From Semisulcospira habei (Eukaryota; Mollusca; Gastropoda; Semisulcospiridae): a DNA stretch of 64,000 bases. The stretch spans positions 160,398,230-160,462,229 of the forward strand of contig BTPG01000004.1 of the NCBI GenBank assembly GCA_036245525.1, given 5' to 3'. Each line of letters begins with the position of its first letter. The first letter of the stretch is position 1. This document shows positions 31,162-39,689 of this stretch, piece by piece. The position numbers were made by a program, and so were the translations under genes. The notes below the pieces were generated by a model. The model did no database searches and was not told where the DNA came from. It worked only from the letters and a program-made list of their open reading frames with translations.

Positions 31162-32415
31162 ATGGCCGCAGGAGGATTTAATCATGAAGATTTTGAAATG
31201 GATGACACGTATGATTTTGGTAATACAACAGATATGGCAGATATGGCAGATATGACTGGTACAAGAAATATTTACAGTTTACGTCACAAACTTTTAGAAA
31301 CCAAAGTGAACTCATTTTATGATCATGTTCGTGGCCGCCCAGACAACATAGACCCTAACCAGTTTGAACTTGATGGCAAGGGTCATTTATATTTAAATAC
31401 TGTTGACAAAGGAAAAGTACTATTGACTAACAAAAAAGACCCTAGTAGGTTTAGGGCTTTAAGTACAATAAAAAATGAAGGTGGTGTTGGTGCCTTGCGT
31501 CAACTTGGTATTGGTGGGTCTCCTGTCACGCCAAGACTGGCTAGTGTGCTTCACGACACGCAAACAAAGTTGCCAACAGGGCAAGAGATTGAAATGGCAC
31601 CAGTAACAAACCTACCAGAAATAGCAAACACAGTGATACAAGAAACCTCGTTTACTAAAGGGCAAATAAATGATGCTATGAAAACAATAGATGATCCACC
31701 TTTGTCAATGAGAGAGATTATGGGTTTGGATAAATCATTGCAGACAATAAAAGGTGAGATGGTTAATAATGTTGCCAAACTGGGAGAGCTTGATAAACAC
31801 ATAGAACGTGAAAAAGAGAAACTGGCTACAGCAGACAATGGAAATCTTGACACAGAAATGAAAGAAAGAATACAACACAGATTAAATGATTTGCAGATAG
31901 AAAGATCAGGACGGTTAGAAACAATTAGTATTGGGAGACAAAAACTGAAATCACAGGTCAACAGAATTAGAGAAACTATTCAGAAAATACTTCACGAAGA
32001 CACTACTCTGGCTGAGAGACTTAAAACACTTTTCAGAGAACAGGGTATCACAATTGCTAGTTTAATTACAGCTCTGGGATTTATTATCAGTACTGTTGTC
32101 TTAGCTGTCTCCGGCAGTGGTGGTGGTGGTCCAGCCCCAGCACCGGCACCGCCACCCCCGGGCCCACCGGCTCCCACAGATCCAAAAGATTTACAGTCAT
32201 GGGTAAAGAAACAACTGTCTCACATTTCAGACTTGCTTAAGAAATTGGCTCTGAAAGCAGTGGACGCTTTGCCTGGCATAATTGGCACTGTTGTCAGTTG
32301 GATGATTACTACTACAGCAAAGGCAGTAGGGTTTATGGCAGAGCATGTGTGGGTCTTTTTGGTTACAGTAGGAGGGTTGATGGTGGGTTATTTAATGAAA
32401 CAGATAAAGAAGTAA
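31162..32415 (+). CDS. Conserved Polinton membrane protein with coiled coil, 417 aa
   Basis: Order of parts: an acidic N-terminus with a DMADMADM repeat, a polar region, a highly charged helical region ~190-290 (ELDKHIEREKEKLA, probable coiled coil), then TLAERLKTLFREQGITIASL leading into a hydrophobic segment 294-317. A Gly/Pro-rich linker follows (~318-340), then a mildly hydrophobic PGIIGTVVSWMITTTAKAVG segment and a final membrane segment ~394-411. This architecture is found in Polintons of cnidarians and other invertebrates, but I know no tested function. A membrane-associated virion role, comparable to spike or membrane-penetration proteins, is inference. It is divergent from the MCP (41-bp gap) and overlaps the next convergent gene by 24 bp. 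Confidence 0.8.
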   Translation: MAAGGFNHEDFEMDDTYDFGNTTDMADMADMTGTRNIYSLRHKLLETKVNSFYDHVRGRPDNIDPNQFELDGKGHLYLNTVDKGKVLLTNKKDPSRFRALSTIKNEGGVGALRQLGIGGSPVTPRLASVLHDTQTKLPTGQEIEMAPVTNLPEIANTVIQETSFTKGQINDAMKTIDDPPLSMREIMGLDKSLQTIKGEMVNNVAKLGELDKHIEREKEKLATADNGNLDTEMKERIQHRLNDLQIERSGRLETISIGRQKLKSQVNRIRETIQKILHEDTTLAERLKTLFREQGITIASLITALGFIISTVVLAVSGSGGGGPAPAPAPPPPGPPAPTDPKDLQSWVKKQLSHISDLLKKLALKAVDALPGIIGTVVSWMITTTAKAVGFMAEHVWVFLVTVGGLMVGYLMKQIKK

Positions 32416-33645
32416 AACCCCTAATCCTGTTAGACCTATTACCAATGCAGTTCTTTCCGACTCATGTGTGTCAGGGGTTGGTGTTAGATCCGGGGTTGAT
32501 TGTATGAGTGCCGGTGTTGGGCCCGGGGCCGGGGCCGGGGGTGTTACCGTCTGTAATGTTTTTAATAACTGTACATGTGTGGTTGTGGCCCCCAAGTTTA
32601 CAGATTGATTGAGACCGAGTTTTTGACCAACACCTGCAACAACTATTTCATTATTATAATTTGTTATTGTTCCCATTTGGAGTTGAAGGTCAGATGGTAA
32701 CATGTATAACCCGATGCCAACTACAAAGTCAACTTTTGATCTGGCATATCTGAGTACGTCTTGATAGCGTTGTATGCTAGATGGGAGATCTACTGTTGAG
32801 TTGATTGAATCTTCAAGATTAGCAAGAAACTGTTTTTGTGCTTCAAACTTTCCACTTCCATTCAAAATGTTTGATTTTGTTAGTGATTGTGCTCCTAGTA
32901 TACACCAGACATATGTTCTGATAGACTCATTGACGCGCTCAACTCCTGCTTGAGTAAACCCGTCAGATTTATCTAAGACAAATGTGGTCCAGGCGTTAGA
33001 CTGTTTCTGCTCTATTGATCCTAACCAGACTTCAGATTTAGATGAGAATGAAGTGTAACCAGGGTAATAATCTTGAGGGTATTGTCTGTGACTCAAAGCG
33101 TAATACAATGTACCCATGCCTTTGTGATCATCAAGTTTTTGTGTGAAGTCATACTTAGTGCTTATGTTAAATTCATTACAAATGCGTTCAAACGCTTTCA
33201 TATCCATGGGGTTGTTATACCTGTTGAAACTGGATTCAGTTGGCAGTGGGGTATGAAGTTCTGACAGTATACGTCTAAGCTGGTAATAAACATGGAAATG
33301 ATACACAGACCTAATCAGTTTGTTTGAGTGATTCAAGCGGTCTGTAAATGAAACACCACAGCCTGTAGTTGAGCATAGTATTGCAAAGTTGAGTTGGTTT
33401 TGAAACATCTGTAGTGGACTTGAAGACCACTTTCTTGCAGTAGAGTCATCTGTTATTGGAGGGTTTAGGTAATGATCAAACGGATTTGGTACTTTCACTT
33501 GGAATAGGTCTTGTTCTGATACAGCTATGTCGAGTTGATTTAGTTGAATTATTTTCTGTTCATAAGTAGGTGCAACATTATATTTGGCATTCACATTAAA
33601 TTGAAATGCGTTTGTAGTGGTAATGGTTGGTGATTTAAATTCCAT
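32392..33645 (-). CDS. Conserved Polinton protein with C-terminal anchor, 417 aa
   Basis: Starts MEFKSPTITTTNAFQFNVNA and includes PNPFDHYLNPPI, SPLQMFQNQLNFAI, STTGCGVS, RSVYHFHVYYQLRRIL and FERICNEFNIS. The conserved core continues with AWTTFVLDKSDGFTQAGVER and YARSKVDFVVGIGLYM. After a Pro/Thr-rich linker (~365-395) comes one hydrophobic C-terminal segment (TALVIGLTGLGVLLLYLF). I recognise it as a recurring Polinton protein, without an assigned function. The tail anchor suggests membrane or virion association. The start at 33645 is preceded by TATAAAAAAGG. Confidence 0.8.
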   Translation of the reverse strand: MEFKSPTITTTNAFQFNVNAKYNVAPTYEQKIIQLNQLDIAVSEQDLFQVKVPNPFDHYLNPPITDDSTARKWSSSPLQMFQNQLNFAILCSTTGCGVSFTDRLNHSNKLIRSVYHFHVYYQLRRILSELHTPLPTESSFNRYNNPMDMKAFERICNEFNISTKYDFTQKLDDHKGMGTLYYALSHRQYPQDYYPGYTSFSSKSEVWLGSIEQKQSNAWTTFVLDKSDGFTQAGVERVNESIRTYVWCILGAQSLTKSNILNGSGKFEAQKQFLANLEDSINSTVDLPSSIQRYQDVLRYARSKVDFVVGIGLYMLPSDLQLQMGTITNYNNEIVVAGVGQKLGLNQSVNLGATTTHVQLLKTLQTVTPPAPAPGPTPALIQSTPDLTPTPDTHESERTALVIGLTGLGVLLLYLFH

Positions 33646-33669
33646 CCTTTTTTATATGAGATAATAAAA

Positions 33670-34380
33670 ATGTTTATTACCTTAACAAATCTTGACACAA
33701 GCAAACCAGTGTGGTTAACTAATGGGATTGATAATCGTGATGGTAGCAAGGCTGCAGCTATCCATGAATTGTTCTACACAGTAAAATGGTTTAATATTGA
33801 AGATAATATATATAATAAAGTAATTTTTGATGGTAAGACTGAAGCTTTACCACCCGGGTATTATGACTTTTGTACTATAGCTGAATGGTTTCAAAGTAAT
33901 TTTAAAATTAAAGCAACTTTAAATCCAGCTAACCTACTTGTTACATTAGAATCTCCGACACAAGATTGGCTAAAGATCTCAGATAGATTTGCATATTTAC
34001 TTGGATTTTATATTGACGAAGATTGGTATAGATCAGATGATTTAGATGAAGCTATGTCTGGTATTATAACAATGAAGACCAAAAAACTTAAAATAACTGG
34101 AAAACGCCCTGTCAATTTGTCAGTACACAGAGTGCTAAATGTTTATTTGAAAGAACTAAACACATCTGAGAATGTTCACAATGGAAAGCCTTCAACTTTG
34201 TTGAGATGCTTACCTACTGGAACTGCTCCGTATTGTGAAAGTGTAGTTGTTAGATTTCCTAATTTGCAGTTTAAGAAATTAGGTTCTAGTTTCTTTGAGT
34301 CACTGAGTATATCTGTAACTAATCAGGATGACAAACCAGTTCTTATGCATGATTTTAGTGTTGTGTTGGAAATTAAATAA
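33670..34380 (+). CDS. Polinton minor capsid (penton-like) protein
   Basis: A 236-aa protein with the profile of the single-jelly-roll minor capsid protein of Polintons, which forms the vertices. Features are ALPPGYYDFCTIAEWFQSNF, LKISDRFAYLLGF, a RPVNLSVHRVLNVYLKELNT segment, the KPSTLLRCLPTG block, and the closing strand pattern FFESLSISVTNQDDKP. There are no breaks. It starts at ATG immediately after GATAATAAAA and shares the 24-bp intergene space with the divergent 417-aa gene, so both promoters must lie within or near that gap. Confidence 0.85.
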   Translation: MFITLTNLDTSKPVWLTNGIDNRDGSKAAAIHELFYTVKWFNIEDNIYNKVIFDGKTEALPPGYYDFCTIAEWFQSNFKIKATLNPANLLVTLESPTQDWLKISDRFAYLLGFYIDEDWYRSDDLDEAMSGIITMKTKKLKITGKRPVNLSVHRVLNVYLKELNTSENVHNGKPSTLLRCLPTGTAPYCESVVVRFPNLQFKKLGSSFFESLSISVTNQDDKPVLMHDFSVVLEIK

Positions 34381-34400
34381 TTTTATTTTTGTTTATAAAA

Positions 34401-35276
34401 ATGAGTGGTGGTCCAAAGTCGAGAATCATACCATTTGCATGTCCAGTAACAGAATTGAAAGATTTGGCAGACGTACAGGATTTTGAGAAGGAAGGGGAAA
34501 TTGGAGAAATATATGGTTTTGAACTTGATTCAAATGGCATGTACAAGAGGAAAGTAATTGTTGACATGAAAGACGGTGAAAAACAGATTCCTAAACTTGG
34601 TCAGCTGCGTGATGTTACTGTACCTACTCCACCTGTAAATAATGCGCCTTACAACTTAATACATGTGGGTAGTAAGTGGGTGGTTTCACCTGTACCTGTT
34701 CCACCACCCACAATTGACTGGGACATAAAGTTGGAATTTATTAGTCCTTATGTATACACTGATGATGAAGGTGCCTTAGTGTTTAGGAAGGTTGTTAATT
34801 CTGGGCCGCTTATTGTAAGTCTTGTTCCAAGCTTTGCCCCAGACAACAATAGCAGAGAAAAACTGAAAGTTGAAAATTATGAGAGACGGCGGTATCTTCT
34901 TACAACTAGAAAGGGTAGATCAGATACTTCTGTTGTGTTTATGCCAGCAAGCTTAGTCGTGGCTAGAGAAGCGGCAATAGTATTTGAAATTATCATGAAA
35001 TCAGTAACTACTGCTAAAGAGGCTCAAATTGCACAGGGAATTAAACTTACATGGGACGAAACAGTAACAGAATCATCAAAGGTCTTTATTGCTATTACAA
35101 AAAATGTTGATGTTATTAATGTTTCGAGCAGTGTTCCAGCTGTCAAGGTGGTGGTCGACAAAACAACTTTTGTTCGTCTAACTTACATAAACCTTGAACA
35201 CATTGATCTTGTTGCATTTTATTATGCCAGCAAATTGTATACTTTTGAAGAGTTGCAAAATGTAATTGCTGATTAA
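34401..35276 (+). CDS. Hypothetical Polinton protein, 291 aa
   Basis: The start MSGGPKSRIIPFACPV follows TTTATAAAA; a Met four codons upstream is less likely because it lies inside that leader. The protein is soluble-looking and beta-rich, with no membrane segment. Visible segments are IGEIYGFELDSNGMYKR, a Pro-rich linker SPVPVPPPTIDWDIKLEF, and RRRYLLTTRKGRSDTSVV. The C-terminus has LTYINLEHIDLVAFYYASKL. I do not recognise it. Its position between two structural genes suggests a virion component. It ends TAAATAAAA. Confidence 0.7.
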   Translation: MSGGPKSRIIPFACPVTELKDLADVQDFEKEGEIGEIYGFELDSNGMYKRKVIVDMKDGEKQIPKLGQLRDVTVPTPPVNNAPYNLIHVGSKWVVSPVPVPPPTIDWDIKLEFISPYVYTDDEGALVFRKVVNSGPLIVSLVPSFAPDNNSREKLKVENYERRRYLLTTRKGRSDTSVVFMPASLVVAREAAIVFEIIMKSVTTAKEAQIAQGIKLTWDETVTESSKVFIAITKNVDVINVSSSVPAVKVVVDKTTFVRLTYINLEHIDLVAFYYASKLYTFEELQNVIAD

Positions 35277-35306
35277 ATAAAAAAAAAATATTTGTGAATA
35301 AAAAAA

Positions 35307-35993
35307 ATGGTAAACTTCTATCCACAACTACCAACGCTTGAGCCGACTGAAACAAATGTGATGACTAAAACAACACTTGCGCCTGATCCACATATGCCAA
35401 TTGCTTCAGATAAAACATTACAGGCAGATGCATTCAGATTAAATAATATTACAGAAGCTTTGAAATATTTGGAGAGTGAGGAGGCTAAGTACTCACGGTG
35501 CAAAAGGAGGTATAAGTCAGTATTTAATTCTGTTCAAAACACTTCTATGGCTATTGGTGCAGTTTCAGCTTCATGTTCTGTAGGGGGTATCGTTCTGTTC
35601 GCCACAGGAATTGGGAGTTTGGCTGGAATAGCAGTTGAGGCTGTTAGCGTTGCTACATGCCTGGCTTGCTTTGGTTTGGAAGCCTTGAACAAGAGGTTTC
35701 ACACGAAATTACAGAAACATGAAGCATTGAGTACGCTTGCTGGTGCAAAGCTGGGCAGTATGAAACTTATTATCAGTAAGGCATTGAACGATAATTTTAT
35801 TGATGACGAAGAATTTAAGCGTGTCCAGGATGATTTGAATAATTACAAAAAACAAAAATCTGAAATACAGAATAAGATGCGTAGTCAATCTCCTGTGAAT
35901 GTTGAAGAACTGAAGGCTAGTTTTTTAGAGATGGGGAAACAGATCGGTGTTCAGGAAACCACAGAAAAACTACACAATCTTTTAAACAAATAA
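35307..35993 (+). CDS. Conserved Polinton membrane protein, 228 aa
   Basis: N-terminal polar part, then a helix with ALKYLESEEAKYSRCKRRYK. A long hydrophobic hairpin follows at ~80-122 (AVSASCSVGGIVLFATGIGS, then AVSVATCLACFGL), then a charged C-terminal helical region (KALNDNFIDDEEFKRVQDDL, YKKQKSEIQNKMR). Similar proteins occur in cnidarian and mollusc Polintons, with no assigned function. It is the last gene before the right-hand non-coding block and ends AAATAAAAATC. Confidence 0.72.
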   Translation: MVNFYPQLPTLEPTETNVMTKTTLAPDPHMPIASDKTLQADAFRLNNITEALKYLESEEAKYSRCKRRYKSVFNSVQNTSMAIGAVSASCSVGGIVLFATGIGSLAGIAVEAVSVATCLACFGLEALNKRFHTKLQKHEALSTLAGAKLGSMKLIISKALNDNFIDDEEFKRVQDDLNNYKKQKSEIQNKMRSQSPVNVEELKASFLEMGKQIGVQETTEKLHNLLNK

Positions 35994-36149
35994 AAATCAG
36001 ATTTGGTAATCGTTTATTAATGACATACACTTCACAGAAAAATGACATGCCACCTAACTATTTAACCCCATCAGCACCACCAGCACCACCTGACTATTAC
36101 TAAAAAAAGTTTTTTCATTGTCCTTGTATCTTGACAAATCTGTCCGAGT

Positions 36150-36290
36150 AAGTTGTGACTTAAGTTGTGACTTGAGTCAAGAACTTACATTTTGTTAGTT
36201 TAAGTTCTTATAAGTTCTTGACTAAGTCACTTAATAACTAATTATAGGTTCTTAAAAGGTTACCTGTAAAGTTATCTGTCAGTTATAAGT
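36150..36290. repeat. Cluster of AAGTTNNTGACTT motifs with a palindrome
   Basis: Two tandem 12-mers AAGTTGTGACTT (36150-36173) lead into TGAGTCAAGAACTTAC, forming an imperfect palindrome with arms AAGTT..TGACT and AGTCA..AACTT. Variants follow (TAAGTTCTTATAAGTTCTTG, ACTAAGTCACTT, AGTTATAAGTGACTT). Repeats of this spacing could be protein-binding sites, which is inference. Confidence 0.55.
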
Positions 36291-36483
36291 GACTTTGGAA
36301 AATTTGTTAACAAGTATCTGCAGGTAACTTAAATAATTTGTTATCAAGTGCATATAGCAATGTTTTTTTTTTTGTGTGTGTGTGTGTGTGGTTATTATTT
36401 AAATAACTGTTTTGGGGGGGGGGGGGGGTATTGGCACAGAGGCAATGAAAAAATAATGTTTTTGGAATCTTATATTTTATATC

Positions 36484-36952
36484 TCTAACACACATATATA
36501 CACGCACACAAACAAACACACACGCACGCAAACACGGACGCACATACACATATAAACACATGCACACACGCACGCAAACACACATACATACATACACGCA
36601 CACATGCACTCACACAGGCACACACACACATACACGTACGCACTCACACGCATACATACATACGCACACACAAACACATACGCACACACTCACACGCATA
36701 CATACATACGCACACACATACAGACACGCACGCATATACACACTCACACATACAGACACGCATGCATATACACACTCACACAAACACACACACACACACG
36801 CACGCACACACATACAGACACGCACGCATATATACACTCACACATACATGCACTCACCGGCACAAACGCACACGCATACACACTCACACGCACATACACA
36901 CATACATACACGCACACTTACACACGCACACTCACTCACAGACAGACAGACA
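36484..36952. repeat. CA/CACG-type microsatellite
   Basis: About 470 bp of ACACAC with interspersed ACGCAC, ATACATAC and CAGACACG. It produces long spurious Thr/His and Val/Cys frames in several phases, none of which is a gene. Followed by CAGACAGACAGAC. Confidence 0.92.
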
Positions 36953-37109
36953 CAAAATCTTTATTCAGCATGCATGAATATTGAAGACTCCAGTCCGTCC
37001 ACAGAACACCACCAGGCTTTAGTCGTATGTCACGCGATACACAACAACTGTGTACACAAATTGGCACTGTGCACTTAGACTCGTTACTAAGATCCTATTC
37101 GACGTCGTG

Positions 37110-37198
37110 TTCTATCGTACTACGTCATTTATTTACACTGTTACTAAGACCCTATGACGTAGTACGATAGAAACGGCGCTCATGGCATGAGCGCCGTT
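37110..37198. repeat. Two adjacent inverted repeats
   Basis: TTCTATCGTACTACGTCAT (37110-37128) is inverted at 37154-37172, leaving a 25-nt loop. Directly after lies a second palindrome, AACGGCGCTCATG/CATGAGCGCCGTT, around one central base (37172-37198). Just outside, GTTACTAAGAYCCTAT occurs as a direct repeat (~37083 and ~37139). Confidence 0.75.
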
Positions 37199-38249
37199 GC
37201 CATGGTCAGTCCTTTGTTTACCACACAGCCAACATAAGGCCCTTAAACAGAGTCATTTAACTCTGTGTTCTGTCTTCAAATTTCTTAGTTGTCCATGGCA
37301 AGAAAGTGATAGCAATGACTCTGTTTGAGAAAGCTCAATATTCTGTTAACGCCGTGCGGTTCAACGCTGTTGATTACACAGCTTTCTACAGCCTTCACAT
37401 AACGGCGAAACAAAATCGATATGCCTATTTTCCGCGACACAGCATAGTTACCTGTAATAGCGTGTGGTTGGCCACTGGTTTAAGATAGCTCAATGGTGGT
37501 GTAAACAATTTACATTAGGCTGCACTAACTTCGTAATAACACGCTGACACTGAGTGACTCTACAAAATTGAAGGCTTGTCAGAACCGGGTTTCTATGCAG
37601 TTGTTTTTAAAAGGTCTAACGCTACATTGCCTAGCTAAATTAAACAACTGGCAAAAATAACCGGAGGCTGTCATATTGAATAGAGTCCGCCATGCCTTTT
37701 CGTACGGTACCACCAAGAAACTGTAAAACATCGGTCTTTTTACTCACAGTTGTGTTTAAAGTAGAACGCAATACCGCTAAAGCCGGTCGTACTCACTCGG
37801 CTAGCTACGATTTGTCAGTACTGAAGTTTTTCTTTCAGTCTCGGCGCACTGCAGCAACCGAAATATAATAAATTTAACAGACAAACTATCAATCTTACCG
37901 TAGTATATATTCAGCAAGATTTAGCAATAACGCACTGAATAACAAGTCTGGGATAGTCCGTCAGTAAAAACACACCCGTCTAACACACACACACAGCGTA
38001 ATTGATAAAGGCCGGTTGAATGTTTGACAGAAGTCACATGTCTGTTGTCACGGGTGTTGACAACAGCCGGCGGCGCGTGTGCGCAGTAGCGTGTTAGCGG
38101 TCTGCGGCTGTTCAATAGCAGCGGGGCGGCGGGCGAACCTGGGGCGCTGTTTTAATACAAACGTTTCTGGAAATATGGGCGGCGTTAAGGTGAGGTAGTT
38201 TGTGGTCAAAACAATGGAAATTTGGGGGTGTATATAAATTGTCCAAATT

Positions 38250-38389
38250 CTTATTATTTATTTTTCAAATAAAAATTAAGAAAATCCTAGAAAAACGGGG
38301 TGTGTTATTTGATTAGCGATTTGTGATCAAAAACAATGGAAAATTGACGTCGTCAAAAAATCTGTTGTATTCTCCATCTTCCTATCTCT
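38250..38389 (-). repeat. Polinton right terminal inverted repeat
   Basis: Reverse complement of the left repeat, with a few mismatches and small gaps (for example GGAAGATGG against AAGGATGG near the tip). It ends TATCTCT at 38389. The close match of the two arms fits a fairly young insertion. Confidence 0.92.
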
Positions 38390-38641
38390 CAAGCGAGCTA
38401 CTGTAGTTTTTGGAAATTCAAAATCGTTTGTATTTGAAATTTGATTAAGTGGGCTGAAACTGATACCAAAGTCGTGGGGGAGGAAGAGCCGGAGTACCCG
38501 GAGAAAGAACCCCCGACGGTCCGCCCGAATTAACGGTGACACTTACTAGAGGAGAAAAATCCGACGCCGGAACCCGTAATCGAACCTTTCACCTTTAGCA
38601 TTGGTGGCAGGCGCCTTAACCACTGCGCCACGGACCGCCCA
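38390..38641 (-). repeat. SINE family B, tRNA-like head half (split by the Polinton)
   Basis: Minus-strand tRNA-derived SINE head. Read on the minus strand it has box A TGGCGCAGTGG (38620-38630) and box B GGTTCGATTAC (38576-38586), the internal RNA polymerase III promoter. It matches 43530-43738 closely. It begins with the duplicated CAAGCG, and its other half ends at 22222, so the SINE was the Polinton's target. Confidence 0.9.
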
Positions 38642-38676
38642 GAATTAAAGGCAGTCAACAGTTAGCTAAAGATGAG

Positions 38677-39587
38677 CTAAGTGTTAAATGCCCAACAGAA
38701 AAGAAAAGTCTTTAAGTGAGCTTTGAACTGTGACAATGTGAGCAGATTCTGGATTTCAGTTGGCAGAGAGTTCCACACACTTTGGGCTAAAAAGGTGAAA
38801 GAACTAAGGCGAGACTGAGAGCCAACAGGCATGACTTCGGTTTTGTTGGTGTTAAGCTTAAGTTTGTTGCTTGTCATCCAGGACAGGACCTCGTCTATAT
38901 AACACTGTACGCTCATCTTAGCGGAGCTGAAATGGCTACTTCTTGACAATTCAGTATCGTCAGCATACTTGTGAAAATCACACTCATGGGCGGCAATTAC
39001 ATCAGACAGAGGTTGTGAATATAGAGTGAACAAAACAGGCCCTAATACGGAGCCCTGAGGGACTCCACACAACAAAAGACTAGAAGCAGATAGCTGGCCA
39101 TTAACAATAACAGCCTGAGAATGATCCTTAACGTATGAAGTGAACCAGGCTGGGACCATATGGCGTTGAGGCGTGTGGGGGTAGCTTACCCACCCTGCAA
39201 AAAAGGAAATAGCTACAAAAACGCCGACGAAAAGACTAACAGTAATTCCTTTCTTGGAGGAAGCAGACGTCGAGAGACTGGAAACCACCTGGAGTAGAAT
39301 CGAGGGAGAAGCACAGGACAGGAGTTGCTGGAGGTCTCTCGTCGACGGCCTATACCCGGGTAGGGGTGACAGGCGTAAGTAAGTAAGTAAGGCAGGGCAG
39401 TACCACGGATGCCAAAGGTCACCTCTAACCTCTTCATCAAAACAGAATGATCGAGCGTGTCAAATGCTGCACTGAGGTCCAGCGGAGCAATGAGAGAGAC
39501 AAGTCTCTTGTCTGCCTTCACTAGCAGACCATCCAGGACGCTCAGGACAGCAGTCTCCGTGCTGTGATCCTTTCTGCAGTTGTACAA
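38677..39587 (-). pseudogene. CR1/L2-like LINE fragment, interrupted
   Basis: The minus strand reads CRKDHSTETAVLSVLDGLLV and LDLSAAFDTLDH (motif A), then, after an insertion, AWFTSYVKDHSQ, CGVPQGSVLGPVLFTLY (motif B), YADDTELS (motif C) and a C-terminal WNSLPTEIQNLLTLSQFK. These are CR1/L2-group RT motifs. An RTE-like derivative is inserted at 39148-39392 between motifs A and B. Part of the RT after motif C is missing, so the copy is dead. Confidence 0.8.
39148..39392 (+). mobile_element. Internally deleted RTE-like LINE (both ends, no ORF)
   Basis: About 245 bp. It starts like the 5' leader of the full-length LINE (CTGGGACCATATGGCGTTGA, then GAAATAGCTACAAAAACGCC) and jumps at ~39262 to the last ~120 bp (GAGACTGGAAACCACCTGG to GGTGACAGGCGTAAGTAAGT). 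It is thus a leader-plus-tail derivative carried by the parent LINE's proteins. The flanking duplication is unclear. Confidence 0.8.
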
Positions 39588-39689
39588 TGAGCTTGGAGCT
39601 TCAGGATCTCATTTTAATCTAAAATGTAGGAGAGAAAAGAGGATATTGAAATTGGAGTTCCCATTGAAGAGGCAAGGTTGCTGTGGTGA

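Larger units (their letters stand above)
35994..38249. other. Non-coding right block of the Polinton
   Basis: A 2.26-kb stretch with no supported gene, unusual in an otherwise compact element. It holds a short-repeat/palindrome cluster (36150-36290), a G-run (36413-36428), a CA-type microsatellite (36484-36952), two inverted repeats (37110-37198) and a CpG-rich stretch near 38090-38150. It could contain a secondary insertion. I could not find clean boundaries. Confidence 0.55.
22223..38389. mobile_element. Polinton/Maverick, 16.2 kb, with both ends and target duplication
   Basis: Self-synthesising, virus-like DNA transposon. Ends are 5'-AGAGATA and TATCTCT-3' (the family's AG...CT ends), within ~140-bp inverted repeats. 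The flanking hexamer CAAGCG at 22217-22222 and 38390-38395 is the 6-bp duplication expected of Polinton integrases. Gene content confirms it: integrase, protein-primed PolB, A32-like ATPase, major and minor capsid proteins, plus conserved accessory proteins. The genes run + (22.4-25.0), - (24.9-31.1), + (31.2-32.4), - (32.4-33.6), + (33.7-36.0). Two capsid-assembly genes are broken, so this copy is probably unable to make particles alone. No cysteine protease was found. It is the only Polinton in the window. Confidence 0.97.

Noticed and set aside
31551..31961. 136-codon minus-strand frame
   Set aside because: Shadow of the 417-aa coiled-coil gene, low-complexity Ser/Cys/Phe composition.
36560..37078. 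Long Thr/His and Val/Cys open frames over the CA repeat
   Set aside because: Frames exist in all phases and both strands because of the repeat; no non-repetitive coding sequence.
22223..38389. Free virus or adenovirus-like contaminant
   Set aside because: Target duplication within a split SINE and host repeats on both sides show chromosomal integration as a Polinton.
38576..38630. tRNA gene at the right Polinton flank
   Set aside because: It is the head of a family B SINE with two other copies in the window.
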